Shown here: in pieces, positions 1 through 7,381 of the stretch | How positions within the stretch are numbered: position 1 is the first letter of the stretch | Layout of the letters: the number at the start of each line of letters is the position of its first letter | Source: JAJTHJ01 sp046316025 | GTDB taxonomy: Bacteria; Pseudomonadota; Gammaproteobacteria; Burkholderiales; Burkholderiaceae_F | Reading direction: 5' to 3' | Assembly (NCBI GenBank): GCA_046316025.1 | Contig: JBKCXU010000019.1 | Coordinates: forward strand, 1-19,601 | DNA length: 19,601 nt | Position numbers and translations under genes: made by a program | The notes under the pieces: model-generated | Database searches by the model: none | What the model saw: only the letters and a program-made list of their open reading frames with translations | Told to the model about the DNA's origin: nothing

Positions 1-1312
1 CGCGTACCGACAGGTACTGCAAGTCCTTACCGAACGGCGGAGCTTGCGGCTCGCACAGGGCGATGTAGACCTCGCTGCCGGGGTAGGAGACCGGGCGACC
101 GACGGTTTCGGACTGGCTCAACATGCGTCGTTCGCGCCGCACGGTGTAGAAGCTGCCGGCACCCAGTCGACCTGCGGCGACGGTTTCGAAAATCGGCGCG
201 AAGCGTCGCTCGCCGCCCGGTCCGCCGCCGCGCACGTCGAGCAACTGGACGACCTCGAATTCCGTGGGCCGGGTGCGGTCGCCGACCAGGTGGAACTCGG
301 TGCGGCCCGGCTCGATCTCGACGCGCTCCAAGGGGCGCTCGTACAAGTTGACGGCCGGAACGCAAAACAGCGCCAACGACGGCGTCTTGATCGCACTCTC
401 CAGCCGCGGAAACGCGCCGTCGAAATAAAAGGTCAGGACGAGGCGCCGCCCGCCCTTGGCCGGCAGCGCGGGCCGCAGCCCGCCGACTTCGACGAAGCGG
501 AACTTTTCCGGCAAGGCCGCGTACTCGCGCAAGACGCGAAAGCCCGCGTGGCCTCGGTTCGGCATCGGGTACAAGGCTTCGTCGCCGTCGAAGCCAATTT
601 GCCGCACGGCGCTGCGCGGCAGCCAGTGCTGCGCGCCCCGTCCGCCCGGCTCGGTGCCGACGCTTAACGCGACGCAGCGCCCGGCCAGCAGTTCCATCAA
701 CTGCGCGCCGTAGGCATCGCCCTGGGCGACGAACAGCGGCAACGTATCGAGCGGCATGCCGCCAAAGTCGCCCTCGCCAACCGCAGCAATCTCCAGCCGC
801 AAGCTGGACGCGGCTCGGTGTCCGGCCACCCGCGCCGCGGCCGGCAAGTCGAGGCGTGCAGCGAGGTATTGAACCTCGGCGATCTGCAGCGGCCATAGCC
901 GCAACTCTCGCGCCGTGCGAAAGTCGCACCGTACCGCAGCGTTGCCGCGCAGGCTGCCCACGACATGCGCATGGCGCGGAATCGCGACCCCTTCCTGGAG
1001 CCGCTTGCTGTCGGCCGACTCGATGTCGAGGCGCAAGACCATCGCCGAAGGCGACGGGGCCAACCAGCCAGGGAACAGTACGTCGAGCAGTTGTTGGGTG
1101 AAGTTCGGGTACTGCGCTTCGATCTTCAACCGCACTCGCGCCGACAGGTAGGCGACCCCTTCGAGCAGGCGCTCGACGTAAGGATCCTCGACGCGCGCGT
1201 CCGATATCGACAGGCGGGCTGCCCGATCGGGAAACTCGCGCGCGAACTCTGCCGCTTCGGTACGAAGATAGAGGAGTTCCTCGTTATAGAGATCGATGAT
1301 CCGCGGGTCCAC
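1..1312 (-). CDS. tssF: T6SS baseplate subunit TssF (VasA/ImpG family), 3' part outside window
   Basis: I translated this frame by hand: 437 codons run without a stop from a GTG at 1312-1310 to the left edge, so the C-terminus is missing. The N-terminus begins MDPRIIDLYNEELLYLRTEA, followed by EFAREFPDRAARL, DPYVERLLEGVAYLSARV and a PSPSAMVLRL segment. This is the conserved opening of TssF, the largest baseplate (wedge) protein, which works with TssG, TssE and TssK in the cytoplasm under the membrane complex. The start is chosen because a GAGGTG ribosome-binding site lies just upstream and the gap to the tssE stop is only 9 bp. Full-length TssF is about 590-630 residues, so roughly 70% is present. 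The next gene beyond the edge is expected to be tssG. Family assignment is firm; what lies further left is inference. Confidence 0.94.
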   Translation of the reverse strand, partial: MDPRIIDLYNEELLYLRTEAAEFAREFPDRAARLSISDARVEDPYVERLLEGVAYLSARVRLKIEAQYPNFTQQLLDVLFPGWLAPSPSAMVLRLDIESADSKRLQEGVAIPRHAHVVGSLRGNAAVRCDFRTARELRLWPLQIAEVQYLAARLDLPAAARVAGHRAASSLRLEIAAVGEGDFGGMPLDTLPLFVAQGDAYGAQLMELLAGRCVALSVGTEPGGRGAQHWLPRSAVRQIGFDGDEALYPMPNRGHAGFRVLREYAALPEKFRFVEVGGLRPALPAKGGRRLVLTFYFDGAFPRLESAIKTPSLALFCVPAVNLYERPLERVEIEPGRTEFHLVGDRTRPTEFEVVQLLDVRGGGPGGERRFAPIFETVAAGRLGAGSFYTVRRERRMLSQSETVGRPVSYPGSEVYIALCEPQAPPFGKDLQYLSVR

Positions 1313-1321
1313 GCGACACCT

Positions 1322-1834
1322 CTACACGCTGCGTACCTGCGCCCGACCCAGATCGAGATCGAACTCCGTTTCCACCGAGAACTCAATCGGCAGCGGGTCG
1401 GCACGCAGCTCGCCGCGCAGCACGTAACAGACGGTTCCGACGCGGTCGACGCTCCGGTCGGCCCTCGCCACCAGCGTCACCGACAGTGTCGCCGCATTGA
1501 TGCGCGGCTCGAAGGCGACGATGCGCTCGCGAATCGCCCAAGCGATCTCCTCGGCATCGCGTTCGAACGACGATTGCACCCGACCCGAAAACGCCGGGAT
1601 GCCGAAACAGAACACCGACCGCTCGACTTCCGCGGGATAGCGGCGCGCGACGGTCGCGGCAGCGCCGCTGTCGCGCTGCACGCGCAGGTGCTCTTGCTCG
1701 GTGTTGAGCAGCCACTCCAGGTTGCGCAACACGTCGCGCTTGACGTCCTGCCAGCTGCTGAAGCCGTTGCGCGCGCGGCCGTTGTCGGTTGCGGCCGCCC
1801 AGCGTTCCAGCAAGCAGGGCAGGAAAATCGTCAT
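1322..1834 (-). CDS. tssE: T6SS baseplate subunit TssE (gp25-like)
   Basis: This is a 170-residue protein from the ATG at 1834. It opens MTIFLPCLLERW, then has DVLRNLEWLLNTEQ and a C-terminal half with a DAEEIAWAIRERIVAFEPRI segment, the usual TssE helix that ends in EPR. The family is related to phage T4 gp25, a baseplate wedge protein that initiates sheath polymerisation; TssE has no enzymatic lysozyme activity. A TTG at 1867, one base after the tagJ stop, would add 11 residues (MRERRLRSGQP) and give 181 residues. Neither start has a clear Shine-Dalgarno sequence, so the start is uncertain and translation probably depends on coupling to tagJ. The gene lies directly between tagJ and tssF, as in H1-type T6SS clusters. 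The family call is good; the start is moderate. Confidence 0.9.
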   Translation of the reverse strand: MTIFLPCLLERWAAATDNGRARNGFSSWQDVKRDVLRNLEWLLNTEQEHLRVQRDSGAAATVARRYPAEVERSVFCFGIPAFSGRVQSSFERDAEEIAWAIRERIVAFEPRINAATLSVTLVARADRSVDRVGTVCYVLRGELRADPLPIEFSVETEFDLDLGRAQVRSV

Positions 1835-1868
1835 CGGCTGCCCCGACCGCAGGCGGCGCTCGCGCAAA

Positions 1869-2633
1869 TCACGGTGCGGCGACGGTCAGTTCGCGCACAT
1901 CGAGAAGCGCGTATTCGTCCGCATCGGTCAGCAGCATCTTCTGGCCAAAGCCGATGAAGAACCGCTCGTTGAGCGGCTGCCAGTCGGTACGCGCAGCCAC
2001 GGCCTGCGCTTCGCTCTGCGGCGCCGGATAGCGTACCGGCAGGAACACCTCGATGCCGCCGGTGCCGGTCGCATCGAGCATTGCGCGCTGCCAGAGGCGG
2101 TCGCGCAGCTCCGTGGGGGGCTGGGTGGTCAGGTTGCGAACCGCCTGCCACGGCACCCACACGTACTTGCCTTGCGCCACGACCTCAAGCACCGGCATGA
2201 CGCGTGCGTCGCCGTCGCAAATCCAGGCAAACGCCCGCCCGTCGATCGACCCCGGCACTTCGGGTACCGCCTCGGCCACTTCGTCGAGCAACGTCGACGC
2301 GGCCGCGATCTGCCCCTGCGCCACGTGGCCCACCGCAGCCACCAGCGCCCCAAACCACTCGGGCGGCGGGCCAAAACAGGTCGGCGAGCGAATACCGGCG
2401 AACACCTCGGCGCGCTGCAGTTCGGAGTCGATCAGGCCGTGGCAGGCCTGCACCTCGATGGCCCACGAGGAATCCAGCCCGAGCATCACATCGAGCTGCT
2501 TACGCGCACGGTCGAACTCGCCGCGGCAGGCGAAAACCTGCCACAACAAGCTGCGGGCGAGAAAGTCGTTCGGCGCCACCTGCACGCGCGCCTTGGCATC
2601 GTCGAACAGACGATCCAGCGAAATCTGGGTCAC
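1869..2633 (-). CDS. tagJ: T6SS accessory protein TagJ / ImpE family
   Basis: This 254-residue protein starts at a GTG (2633-2631) preceded by a very strong AAGGAGGTG ribosome-binding site. The N-terminal half is helical and TPR-like (FLARSLLWQVFACRGEFDRA RKQLD with repeated Leu/Ala spacing). The C-terminal half contains the ImpE-type segments KYVWVPWQAVRNL, IEVFLPVRYP and a final ADEYALLDVRELTV. ImpE/TagJ (HsiE1 in Pseudomonas aeruginosa) is known to bind the sheath subunit TssB and the ClpV ATPase, and is thought to modulate sheath disassembly. Its place between hcp and tssE is the standard one in clusters that carry it. It is not universal in T6SS, so its presence helps to place this cluster in the subgroup that uses TagJ. 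The length is normal for the family and no defect is visible. Confidence 0.9.
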   Translation of the reverse strand: MTQISLDRLFDDAKARVQVAPNDFLARSLLWQVFACRGEFDRARKQLDVMLGLDSSWAIEVQACHGLIDSELQRAEVFAGIRSPTCFGPPPEWFGALVAAVGHVAQGQIAAASTLLDEVAEAVPEVPGSIDGRAFAWICDGDARVMPVLEVVAQGKYVWVPWQAVRNLTTQPPTELRDRLWQRAMLDATGTGGIEVFLPVRYPAPQSEAQAVAARTDWQPLNERFFIGFGQKMLLTDADEYALLDVRELTVAAP

Positions 2634-2644
2634 GGCACCTCCTT

Positions 2645-2659
2645 GGGCGCTCTGCGCCC
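2645..2659 (-). promoter_or_regulatory. Short hairpin beside the tagJ ribosome-binding site
   Basis: A perfect 6-bp inverted repeat (GGGCGC / GCGCCC) with a 3-nt loop ends a few bases upstream of the AAGGAGG of tagJ on the minus-strand transcript. It is the last of three successive hairpins after hcp. It could limit ribosome access to tagJ or protect a processed 3' or 5' end. The structure is seen in the sequence; the role is inference. Confidence 0.45.
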
Positions 2660-2661
2660 TT

Positions 2662-2680
2662 CCCCGGCACGACTCCGGGG
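2662..2680 (-). promoter_or_regulatory. Middle hairpin of the hcp-tagJ gap
   Basis: A perfect 6-bp inverted repeat (CCCCGG / CCGGGG) with a 7-nt loop (CACGACT on the plus strand) lies between the other two hairpins of this 89-bp gap. It has no following T-run, so it is not a classical intrinsic terminator. It may contribute to transcript processing or partial attenuation between hcp and tagJ. Confidence 0.42.
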
Positions 2681-2684
2681 CAAG

Positions 2685-2713
2685 CGGGCGGCGCCGCGAC
2701 AGCGCGCCGCCCG
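2685..2713 (-). terminator. GC-rich hairpin just after hcp, possible attenuator or mRNA-processing stem
   Basis: The arms 2685-2694 and 2704-2713 are perfect 10-bp inverted repeats (CGGGCGGCGC / GCGCCGCCCG) around a 9-nt loop, starting about 10 nt after the hcp stop codon. Such a stem is stable enough to stall polymerase or block 3' exonucleases. No U-tract follows on the minus-strand transcript, so full intrinsic termination is doubtful. A likely role, by inference, is to allow much more Hcp than downstream baseplate protein by stabilising an hcp-ended mRNA or by partial termination. Confidence 0.5.
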
Positions 2714-2722
2714 TCGGTCGAA

Positions 2723-3208
2723 CTACACCTTGACGTTCTTCTGCACGTCAAAGCCCGCCTTGACCGCGCCGCCTTTCTTCGCGCCCTTGTTGTCCTGCTC
2801 TTGGTACTCCACCTCGAACTTGGCAAACGCCAGCGTCACCGACTCAATCGGCGTGTCGGATCCGGTGCCCGAGGGGCTGACGCTGGAAACGATGACGTCG
2901 GTGAGCGTGAGCTTGAAGAAGTCCACCGCGCTGTCGCCGCCGGCTTTGCGGCAGACGAGCACGGCATCCTTGATGTGCTTGCCTGTGCAACAGGCCTCCA
3001 TCAGCTTGGGCGAAGCGCGATCGACGTAATGGGTGAAGGACAAGTCTTGCATGTTGACCTTGCCCGAGCCACCACCTGCGCTGGCTCTGAAGCTGGTGGT
3101 CTGGGACATGCCCCAGCCGAAGCTCTCGAGCTGGATCTGCTTCTCGAACCCTTTGACTTCGGACATGCCTTCAATGCCATCGATCTTGATATGGATGTCA
3201 ACTGCCAT
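2723..3208 (-). CDS. hcp: T6SS tube protein Hcp
   Basis: This 161-residue protein is the tube-forming and secreted Hcp (TssD). Its start MAVDIHIKIDGIEG, the LESFGWGMSQT motif, the SFTHYVDRASPKLMEA segment and GKHIKDAVLVCRKAGG are hallmark Hcp1-family sequences. Hexameric Hcp rings stack inside the TssB-TssC sheath and are propelled out of the cell, sometimes carrying effectors in the lumen. The length is that of a plain Hcp with no C-terminal toxin extension. The ATG at 3208 is backed by an AGGAG ribosome-binding site 6-7 nt upstream. It follows tssC by 39 bp and is followed by three hairpins. Three cysteines (CC in MEACC, and C in LVCRK) are somewhat unusual in a small tube protein. Identification is certain. 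Confidence 0.97.
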   Translation of the reverse strand: MAVDIHIKIDGIEGMSEVKGFEKQIQLESFGWGMSQTTSFRASAGGGSGKVNMQDLSFTHYVDRASPKLMEACCTGKHIKDAVLVCRKAGGDSAVDFFKLTLTDVIVSSVSPSGTGSDTPIESVTLAFAKFEVEYQEQDNKGAKKGGAVKAGFDVQKNVKV

Positions 3209-3247
3209 GGTTTTCTCCTAGAAGGAAAGGTACTGCATCGAAAAACG

Positions 3248-4741
3248 TCACTTCGCGCGCTGGGACGGCAATTCGGCGACGAGTCGAAGCGACACGGAGA
3301 GGCCTTCCAACTGGTAGTGCGGCCTCAAGAAAAACTGCGCGCTGTAGTACCCGGGGTTCTCTTTGTTTTCGCGGACGACCACCTCGGCGCCGGCAAGCGG
3401 CTTTTGCGCCTTGACCGTGTCGCTCGACCCTTCGGGGTCGCCGTCGACATAATTGAGAACCCAGTTGTGCAAGAAAGCCTGCATCGATGCGGCGCTGCTG
3501 AATCCGCCCACCTTGTCGCGCACCATCACCTTAAGGTAGTGGGCGAAGCGGCAGGTCGCGAAGATGTAGGGCAAACGCGCGCCCAAGTTTGCGTTGGCCG
3601 TGGCACCGGCGTCTTCGAACACCGGCGGCTGGTGCAGTGTCTGCGCGCCGATGAAGGCAGCTTGATCGGAGTTCTTGCGATGCACAAGCGGCATCAGGCC
3701 GTTTTTCGCCAGTTCGGCCTCCCGCCGGTCGCTGATCGATATCTCCGTCGGGCACTTCATGTCCACACCGCCGTCGTCGGTCTTGAAGGTATGCGTTGGC
3801 AGCCCCTCGACCGCACCGCCGGACTCGACTCCGCGGATTGCCGTGCACCAGCCATAGAGCTTGAAGGCGCGCGTAATGTTGGCCGCCATCGCATAGGCCG
3901 AGTTGGCCCAGGTGTACTTGCTGTGATCGCCGCCGCCTGCGTCCTCCTCGTAGACCAAACCTTCCACCGGATTGGTGTTGGCTCCATACGGCAGCCGAGA
4001 CAGAAACCGCGGCATCGCCAAGCTGACGTAACGCGAATCCTCCGATGCGCGCAAGGAGCGCCACGCCGCATACTCCGGGGTCTGGAAAATCTTGGTCAGG
4101 TCGCGCGGGTTGGCCAGTTCCTGCCAGGATTCCATCTGGAACAGCGTCGGTTTGGGCGACGAAATGAAGGGCGCATGGGAGGCCGCGGCGATTTGCGCCA
4201 CCCCTTGCAGTACCGCGATGTCCGGCGGGCTGTGATCGAACTCGTAGTCTCCGACCAGACAACCGAACGGCTCGCCACCGAGCGTTCCGAACTGCGCCTC
4301 GTAAATCTGCTTGAACAGCGGGCTCTGATCCCAAGCCGTGCCCTTGAACTTGCGAAAGTTGGAAGCCAGCTCAACCTTACTGACGTTCATCACCCTGATT
4401 TTGAGGGTTTCGTCCGTCTCCGTGTTGTCGACCAAATACTCTAAGCCGCGCCAAGCGCCCTCGAGCTTCTGGAAGTCGGAGTGATGGATGATGCTGTCCA
4501 TCTGCGAGGCGACCTTCTTGTCGATGGCCGCAATGATCGCTTCGATCGACTGGACCACATCCTCGCCGATCAATTGGGTATCCGCCAGCGCTTGCTGCGC
4601 CAATGTCTGCACCGCGGCCTCGACCGCCTTGCTCGCCTCGTCGGTGCGCGGCTTGAACTCCTTTTGCAGCAGACTGGACAGATCGCCCAATTCTTGCACT
4701 TGAACGTCGTTAAGGTTCGACCTTGCTTGTTCGGTTGCCAC
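3248..4741 (-). CDS. tssC: T6SS contractile sheath large subunit TssC (VipB)
   Basis: This is a 497-residue sheath protein, normal for the family. The N-terminal region carries the helix that, in TssC/VipB, is recognised by ClpV. Conserved stretches follow: FQKLEGAWRGLEYLV, VSKVELASNFRKFKGT, FGTLGGEPFGCLVGDYEF and RFLSRLPYG. The C-terminal EVVVRENKENPGYYSAQFFL-type segment contributes to the sheath handshake strands. TssC pairs with TssB to make the helical sheath whose contraction drives the Hcp tube. The start is a GTG at 4741 with GAGGAG a few bases upstream; the gap from tssB is 43 bp. Everything expected is present. No frameshift is visible. Confidence 0.98.
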   Translation of the reverse strand: MATEQARSNLNDVQVQELGDLSSLLQKEFKPRTDEASKAVEAAVQTLAQQALADTQLIGEDVVQSIEAIIAAIDKKVASQMDSIIHHSDFQKLEGAWRGLEYLVDNTETDETLKIRVMNVSKVELASNFRKFKGTAWDQSPLFKQIYEAQFGTLGGEPFGCLVGDYEFDHSPPDIAVLQGVAQIAAASHAPFISSPKPTLFQMESWQELANPRDLTKIFQTPEYAAWRSLRASEDSRYVSLAMPRFLSRLPYGANTNPVEGLVYEEDAGGGDHSKYTWANSAYAMAANITRAFKLYGWCTAIRGVESGGAVEGLPTHTFKTDDGGVDMKCPTEISISDRREAELAKNGLMPLVHRKNSDQAAFIGAQTLHQPPVFEDAGATANANLGARLPYIFATCRFAHYLKVMVRDKVGGFSSAASMQAFLHNWVLNYVDGDPEGSSDTVKAQKPLAGAEVVVRENKENPGYYSAQFFLRPHYQLEGLSVSLRLVAELPSQRAK

Positions 4742-4784
4742 GTCAATACTCCTCAGTCGATGTACGAATGGTTTCCTCGTCGAC

Positions 4785-5285
4785 CTACTCGGCGGTCTTC
4801 GGCACCTGCGAGATCGACTTCAGCAGATCGGGATCCTTCAGTACCTTGGCCAGCAAGTCTTCGGCTCCGGACTTCCCGTCCATGTAAGTCAGCAGCGATG
4901 CGAGCTGGGTACGCGCCTCCATCAGCTTCTTCAGGGCGTCGACCTTGCTTGCGACCACCGCCGGCGAAAAATCGTTCATGCTTTCGAACGACACGTCGAC
5001 TTGGATGTTGCCCTCGCCCGTGATCGCATTGGGGACCTGGAAGACCACGCGCGGCTTGAGCGCACCCATCCGGCTGTCGAAGTTGTCGACATCGACCTCC
5101 ATGAACGCCCGCTCGGCGATTCCCTTCTTCGCTTCGTCGGTCTCGCTCTTGCCGGCGAGGTCCGACATGACCCCCATCACGAAGGGCAGTTGCACTTTCT
5201 TCATCGCGCCGTTGGTTTCCAGGTCGTACTCGATCTGGACGCGCGGCGCGCGGTTTCTCGCGATGAACTTTTGGCTCTTACTCAT
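4785..5285 (-). CDS. tssB: T6SS contractile sheath small subunit TssB (VipA)
   Basis: This 166-residue protein opens MSKSQKFIARNRAPRVQIEY and contains LPFVMGVMSDLAGKS, the signature of the TssB/VipA family. Later it has FESMNDFSPAVVASKV and a helical C-terminus (LKKLMEARTQLASLL), also typical. TssB forms heterodimers with TssC in the contractile sheath in the cytoplasm. In systems with TagJ, TssB also contacts that protein. The ATG at 5285 has a GGAG ribosome-binding site upstream, and the gene begins 36 bp after the tssA stop. Length and motifs are standard, so the assignment is certain. Confidence 0.98.
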   Translation of the reverse strand: MSKSQKFIARNRAPRVQIEYDLETNGAMKKVQLPFVMGVMSDLAGKSETDEAKKGIAERAFMEVDVDNFDSRMGALKPRVVFQVPNAITGEGNIQVDVSFESMNDFSPAVVASKVDALKKLMEARTQLASLLTYMDGKSGAEDLLAKVLKDPDLLKSISQVPKTAE

Positions 5286-5321
5286 GGGACGGGCTCCTTG
5301 ATGAAGAACGGCAATCGGGCG

Positions 5322-6422
5322 TCACTGGTCCTGTCGTCCGGCAAGCTGGTCGATCTCGCCGACCGCGTTGGGCGCCAGATCTTTGACGATGTCGTAAAAA
5401 CTCAAACCTAGCAAGCGCTCCGCGCGCCGCAACAGCAGCGGCGCCGGATGGCTCGGCTCGCTGCGTTCGAGAAATGCGCACACCTGCTGAATCGTGCGGC
5501 GAGCGTCCTCACGGGTGTTCAGCGTCCCCAGCCCCGACAGCCGGCCACCTTGCGCTTCGGCCGCACCCGCGTCCCCCGGCGCGTCGGCACTGGAAACCGC
5601 GCCAAGCAACCGCGACGCCGCGCGCTCCAACAACTGCCGCACACGAGCCTCGCCGGCCCGCCCAAACGACAACGCACCAGGCGCAAAGCGGTCGAGTACG
5701 GCGTCGATCGCCACGCATGCCTCGCGCAGGCGGGCGTGGGCTCTTTCCACCGCCTCGGCGCCGGCTTCTTGCATCGACTCGGCGAGCGCGCCCTCATCGG
5801 CCGCTTCAGCCGTCTCACCCAACGACCCCAAGGTGACGCGGCCCGCCCGTCCGCCATCAAGAACAGTTTGCGGCCGCAACAACGCTAGACAGCCGTCGCC
5901 GGCGGTGAGTTCGACCACTACGCCCCCGCGCTCAGACACGTCGTCCGGGTCGGCCGGATCGGGCAGCGGAAAGACGCTGTCCGGGAAACGCTCCAAGAGC
6001 CCAGCGATGAGTCGCATGCCGTGCGTCAGACCCGCAACGCCGTCGCGGGCAAGAAGAGCAATCACCGCACATTGCGCGATCCGCAAGTCCTTGCTGGCGG
6101 TCCGAATCAGTTGTTCCGACCGGTGCAGCACTTCGTCGATCGCCGAAGCACGATTAACGGACTTACCCGCACCAAGTACGCCGCGCAGATTCGCCTCGCG
6201 CTCGACGAGCAGCCGCTTACGCTCCTGCTGCTCCAACTCGGCATGCCGCCTCTCATCCTCTGAGGCGTCGTCCGGCACTGCCGCGGCACCGCCAGCAGCA
6301 CGCGCCGACTCGACCAAGTAGTCCACCAGCATCGTCAGGACCATGAATTCCTGCGTGTCGACCAAGTCGGCCCCGGCGGGCGCCTCGGCAGAAATCGGTT
6401 CCAACCAAAGGTCGAATTCCAT
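5322..6422 (-). CDS. tssA: T6SS cap/baseplate-associated protein TssA (ImpA family, short form)
   Basis: This is a 366-residue protein. The start MEFDLWLEPISAEAPAGADL is the ImpA_N signature (PIS...PAG.DL), and the domain continues to about residue 130 (KDLRIAQCAVIALLARDGVAGL). A long Ala/Glu-rich linker follows. The C-terminus has PSHPAPLLLRRAERLLGLSF and DIVKDLAPNAVG, the ending seen in short TssA1-type proteins. TssA proteins contact baseplate and membrane complex and help start or cap sheath-tube polymerisation. The ATG at 6422 is preceded by GAGGGGA at a proper distance; that sequence overlaps the stop codon of the candidate short ORF upstream. The next gene, tssB, is 36 bp downstream. 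Confidence in the family is high; which mechanistic TssA subclass it is remains inference. Confidence 0.93.
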   Translation of the reverse strand: MEFDLWLEPISAEAPAGADLVDTQEFMVLTMLVDYLVESARAAGGAAAVPDDASEDERRHAELEQQERKRLLVEREANLRGVLGAGKSVNRASAIDEVLHRSEQLIRTASKDLRIAQCAVIALLARDGVAGLTHGMRLIAGLLERFPDSVFPLPDPADPDDVSERGGVVVELTAGDGCLALLRPQTVLDGGRAGRVTLGSLGETAEAADEGALAESMQEAGAEAVERAHARLREACVAIDAVLDRFAPGALSFGRAGEARVRQLLERAASRLLGAVSSADAPGDAGAAEAQGGRLSGLGTLNTREDARRTIQQVCAFLERSEPSHPAPLLLRRAERLLGLSFYDIVKDLAPNAVGEIDQLAGRQDQ

Positions 6423-6437
6423 AAACGAATTGTCCCC

Positions 6438-6587
6438 TCAATTTCGACAAACGAAAGAACACGACCTGATGAAGGGTGCAGCTGTACCGCGAGGCAAGCG
6501 GGGCACCCACCCCGAGCGGTCTCTGCCGCGCAAAGTTGCAGGGTTACCCGCCGCAGCCAAAAACACGCAATCCGGGAAACGTTTCAT
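6438..6587 (-). CDS. Candidate 49-residue ORF between tagF and tssA
   Basis: The 178-bp gap between tagF and tssA holds an ATG (6587-6585) with a strong GGAGGA ribosome-binding site 6 nt upstream, starting 13 bp after the tagF stop. The frame runs 49 codons to a TGA at 6440-6438, and that stop overlaps the tssA ribosome-binding site, which would allow translational coupling. The peptide begins MKRFPDCVFLAAAGNPATLR and ends with SCSFVCRN; I recognise no family. About half of its third codon positions are G or C, far below its neighbours, and it has no clear signal peptide or lipobox. It may be a real small protein, a leader peptide, or a decayed remnant. Initiation signals support translation; codon use argues against a conserved protein. 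Confidence 0.33.
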   Translation of the reverse strand: MKRFPDCVFLAAAGNPATLRGRDRSGWVPRLPRGTAAPFIRSCSFVCRN

Positions 6588-6600
6588 TTGGATCCTCCGC

Positions 6601-7374
6601 CTAGCCAGATACTTCGGGCAAGCGCGGAAGTGGGCGCGTCGGATCGTCGTCGTGCACCGCAGCGGGCCCTGCCAGAGTTGTCCAACCGCGAGCCGTCCAC
6701 TCGCCGTCAAACCATGCTGCGACTTCGCGAGCCGCAAGGGCACGGCGGGCGGCAAAGTACCCGTCGCCCCTGCCGGCGCGATCGAGACGCTCGCCGAGCA
6801 ATGCGACCGAAGTTTGCAGCATCGCACACAAAGCGCGGATCGACGGCGCCAGACTTCCTCCGGGGGCTGGCATCCACAGCAATGCGGCAGAAGCGTCCAA
6901 GCGCGGCAGCGTGTCGTCGCCACCGAAGAGTTGCGCCTCTCGCCCAGCAGCGAGCCGATCGGCACAGTCGATATCTTCCAGGGCATCGGCCAAATCGTCG
7001 GCGCTGAACACTTGATGAAGCGCCCTAAGCGCCAGACCATGGAGTACCGCAACCGCCGAAGCCGGCAACCAGCCCAAGTCGGCCCCCGCGCCCGTCGTCT
7101 CGAACCCGACACACAGCTCGAACTCGCGCCCGACCCGATCCGACGAGGGAACCATAACGCCGGTAAAGCCCGTGGCCGCCAGCACCCCCGGTCGCACGGC
7201 CAAGGCAAGTCCTGGAGCCTTAGGCATGACATCAGCCAAGCTCTTACCTTCTGTCGCCAGCGCGCCGAGGGCGCCACGCACCAGCAAATCAAGCCCATCG
7301 CGCAAGCCCGGCGACCAACCGCGGCCGACGAAGTCGCCTGCGCTGGGGAGTTTGCCGAAGAAACCGGGAGTCAT
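6601..7374 (-). CDS. tagF: T6SS-associated protein TagF (ImpM family)
   Basis: This 257-residue protein starts MTPGFFGKLPSAGDFVGRGW, the diagnostic opening of the TagF/ImpM family (GKLP..GDF..R). Further motifs are VLAATGFTGVMVPSSDRVGREFEL in the core and a tryptophan-containing end (FDGEWTARGWTTL). In Pseudomonas aeruginosa, TagF is a post-translational repressor of the H1-T6SS that acts at least partly through the FHA protein. No fha, ppkA or pppA gene is visible here, so the partner is unknown or lies elsewhere. The ATG at 7374 is 7 bp after the tssM stop; a longer frame from 7446 would overlap tssM by 63 bp and adds nothing family-like, so I rejected it. No strong ribosome-binding site is seen, suggesting coupling to tssM. 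Confidence 0.9.
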   Translation of the reverse strand: MTPGFFGKLPSAGDFVGRGWSPGLRDGLDLLVRGALGALATEGKSLADVMPKAPGLALAVRPGVLAATGFTGVMVPSSDRVGREFELCVGFETTGAGADLGWLPASAVAVLHGLALRALHQVFSADDLADALEDIDCADRLAAGREAQLFGGDDTLPRLDASAALLWMPAPGGSLAPSIRALCAMLQTSVALLGERLDRAGRGDGYFAARRALAAREVAAWFDGEWTARGWTTLAGPAAVHDDDPTRPLPRLPEVSG

Positions 7375-7381
7375 CGCGATG

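Noticed and set aside
44..3029. Long plus-strand frames (44-667, 965-1957, 1701-3029)
   Set aside because: All are antisense to tssF, tssE, tagJ and hcp and cross gene boundaries, as shadow frames do. The real tssF frame occupies 1-1312 on the minus strand.
2204..4444. 746-codon plus-strand open frame
   Set aside because: It lies antisense to tagJ, hcp and tssC. Its Arg/Pro/His-rich composition is typical of a shadow frame in high-GC DNA.
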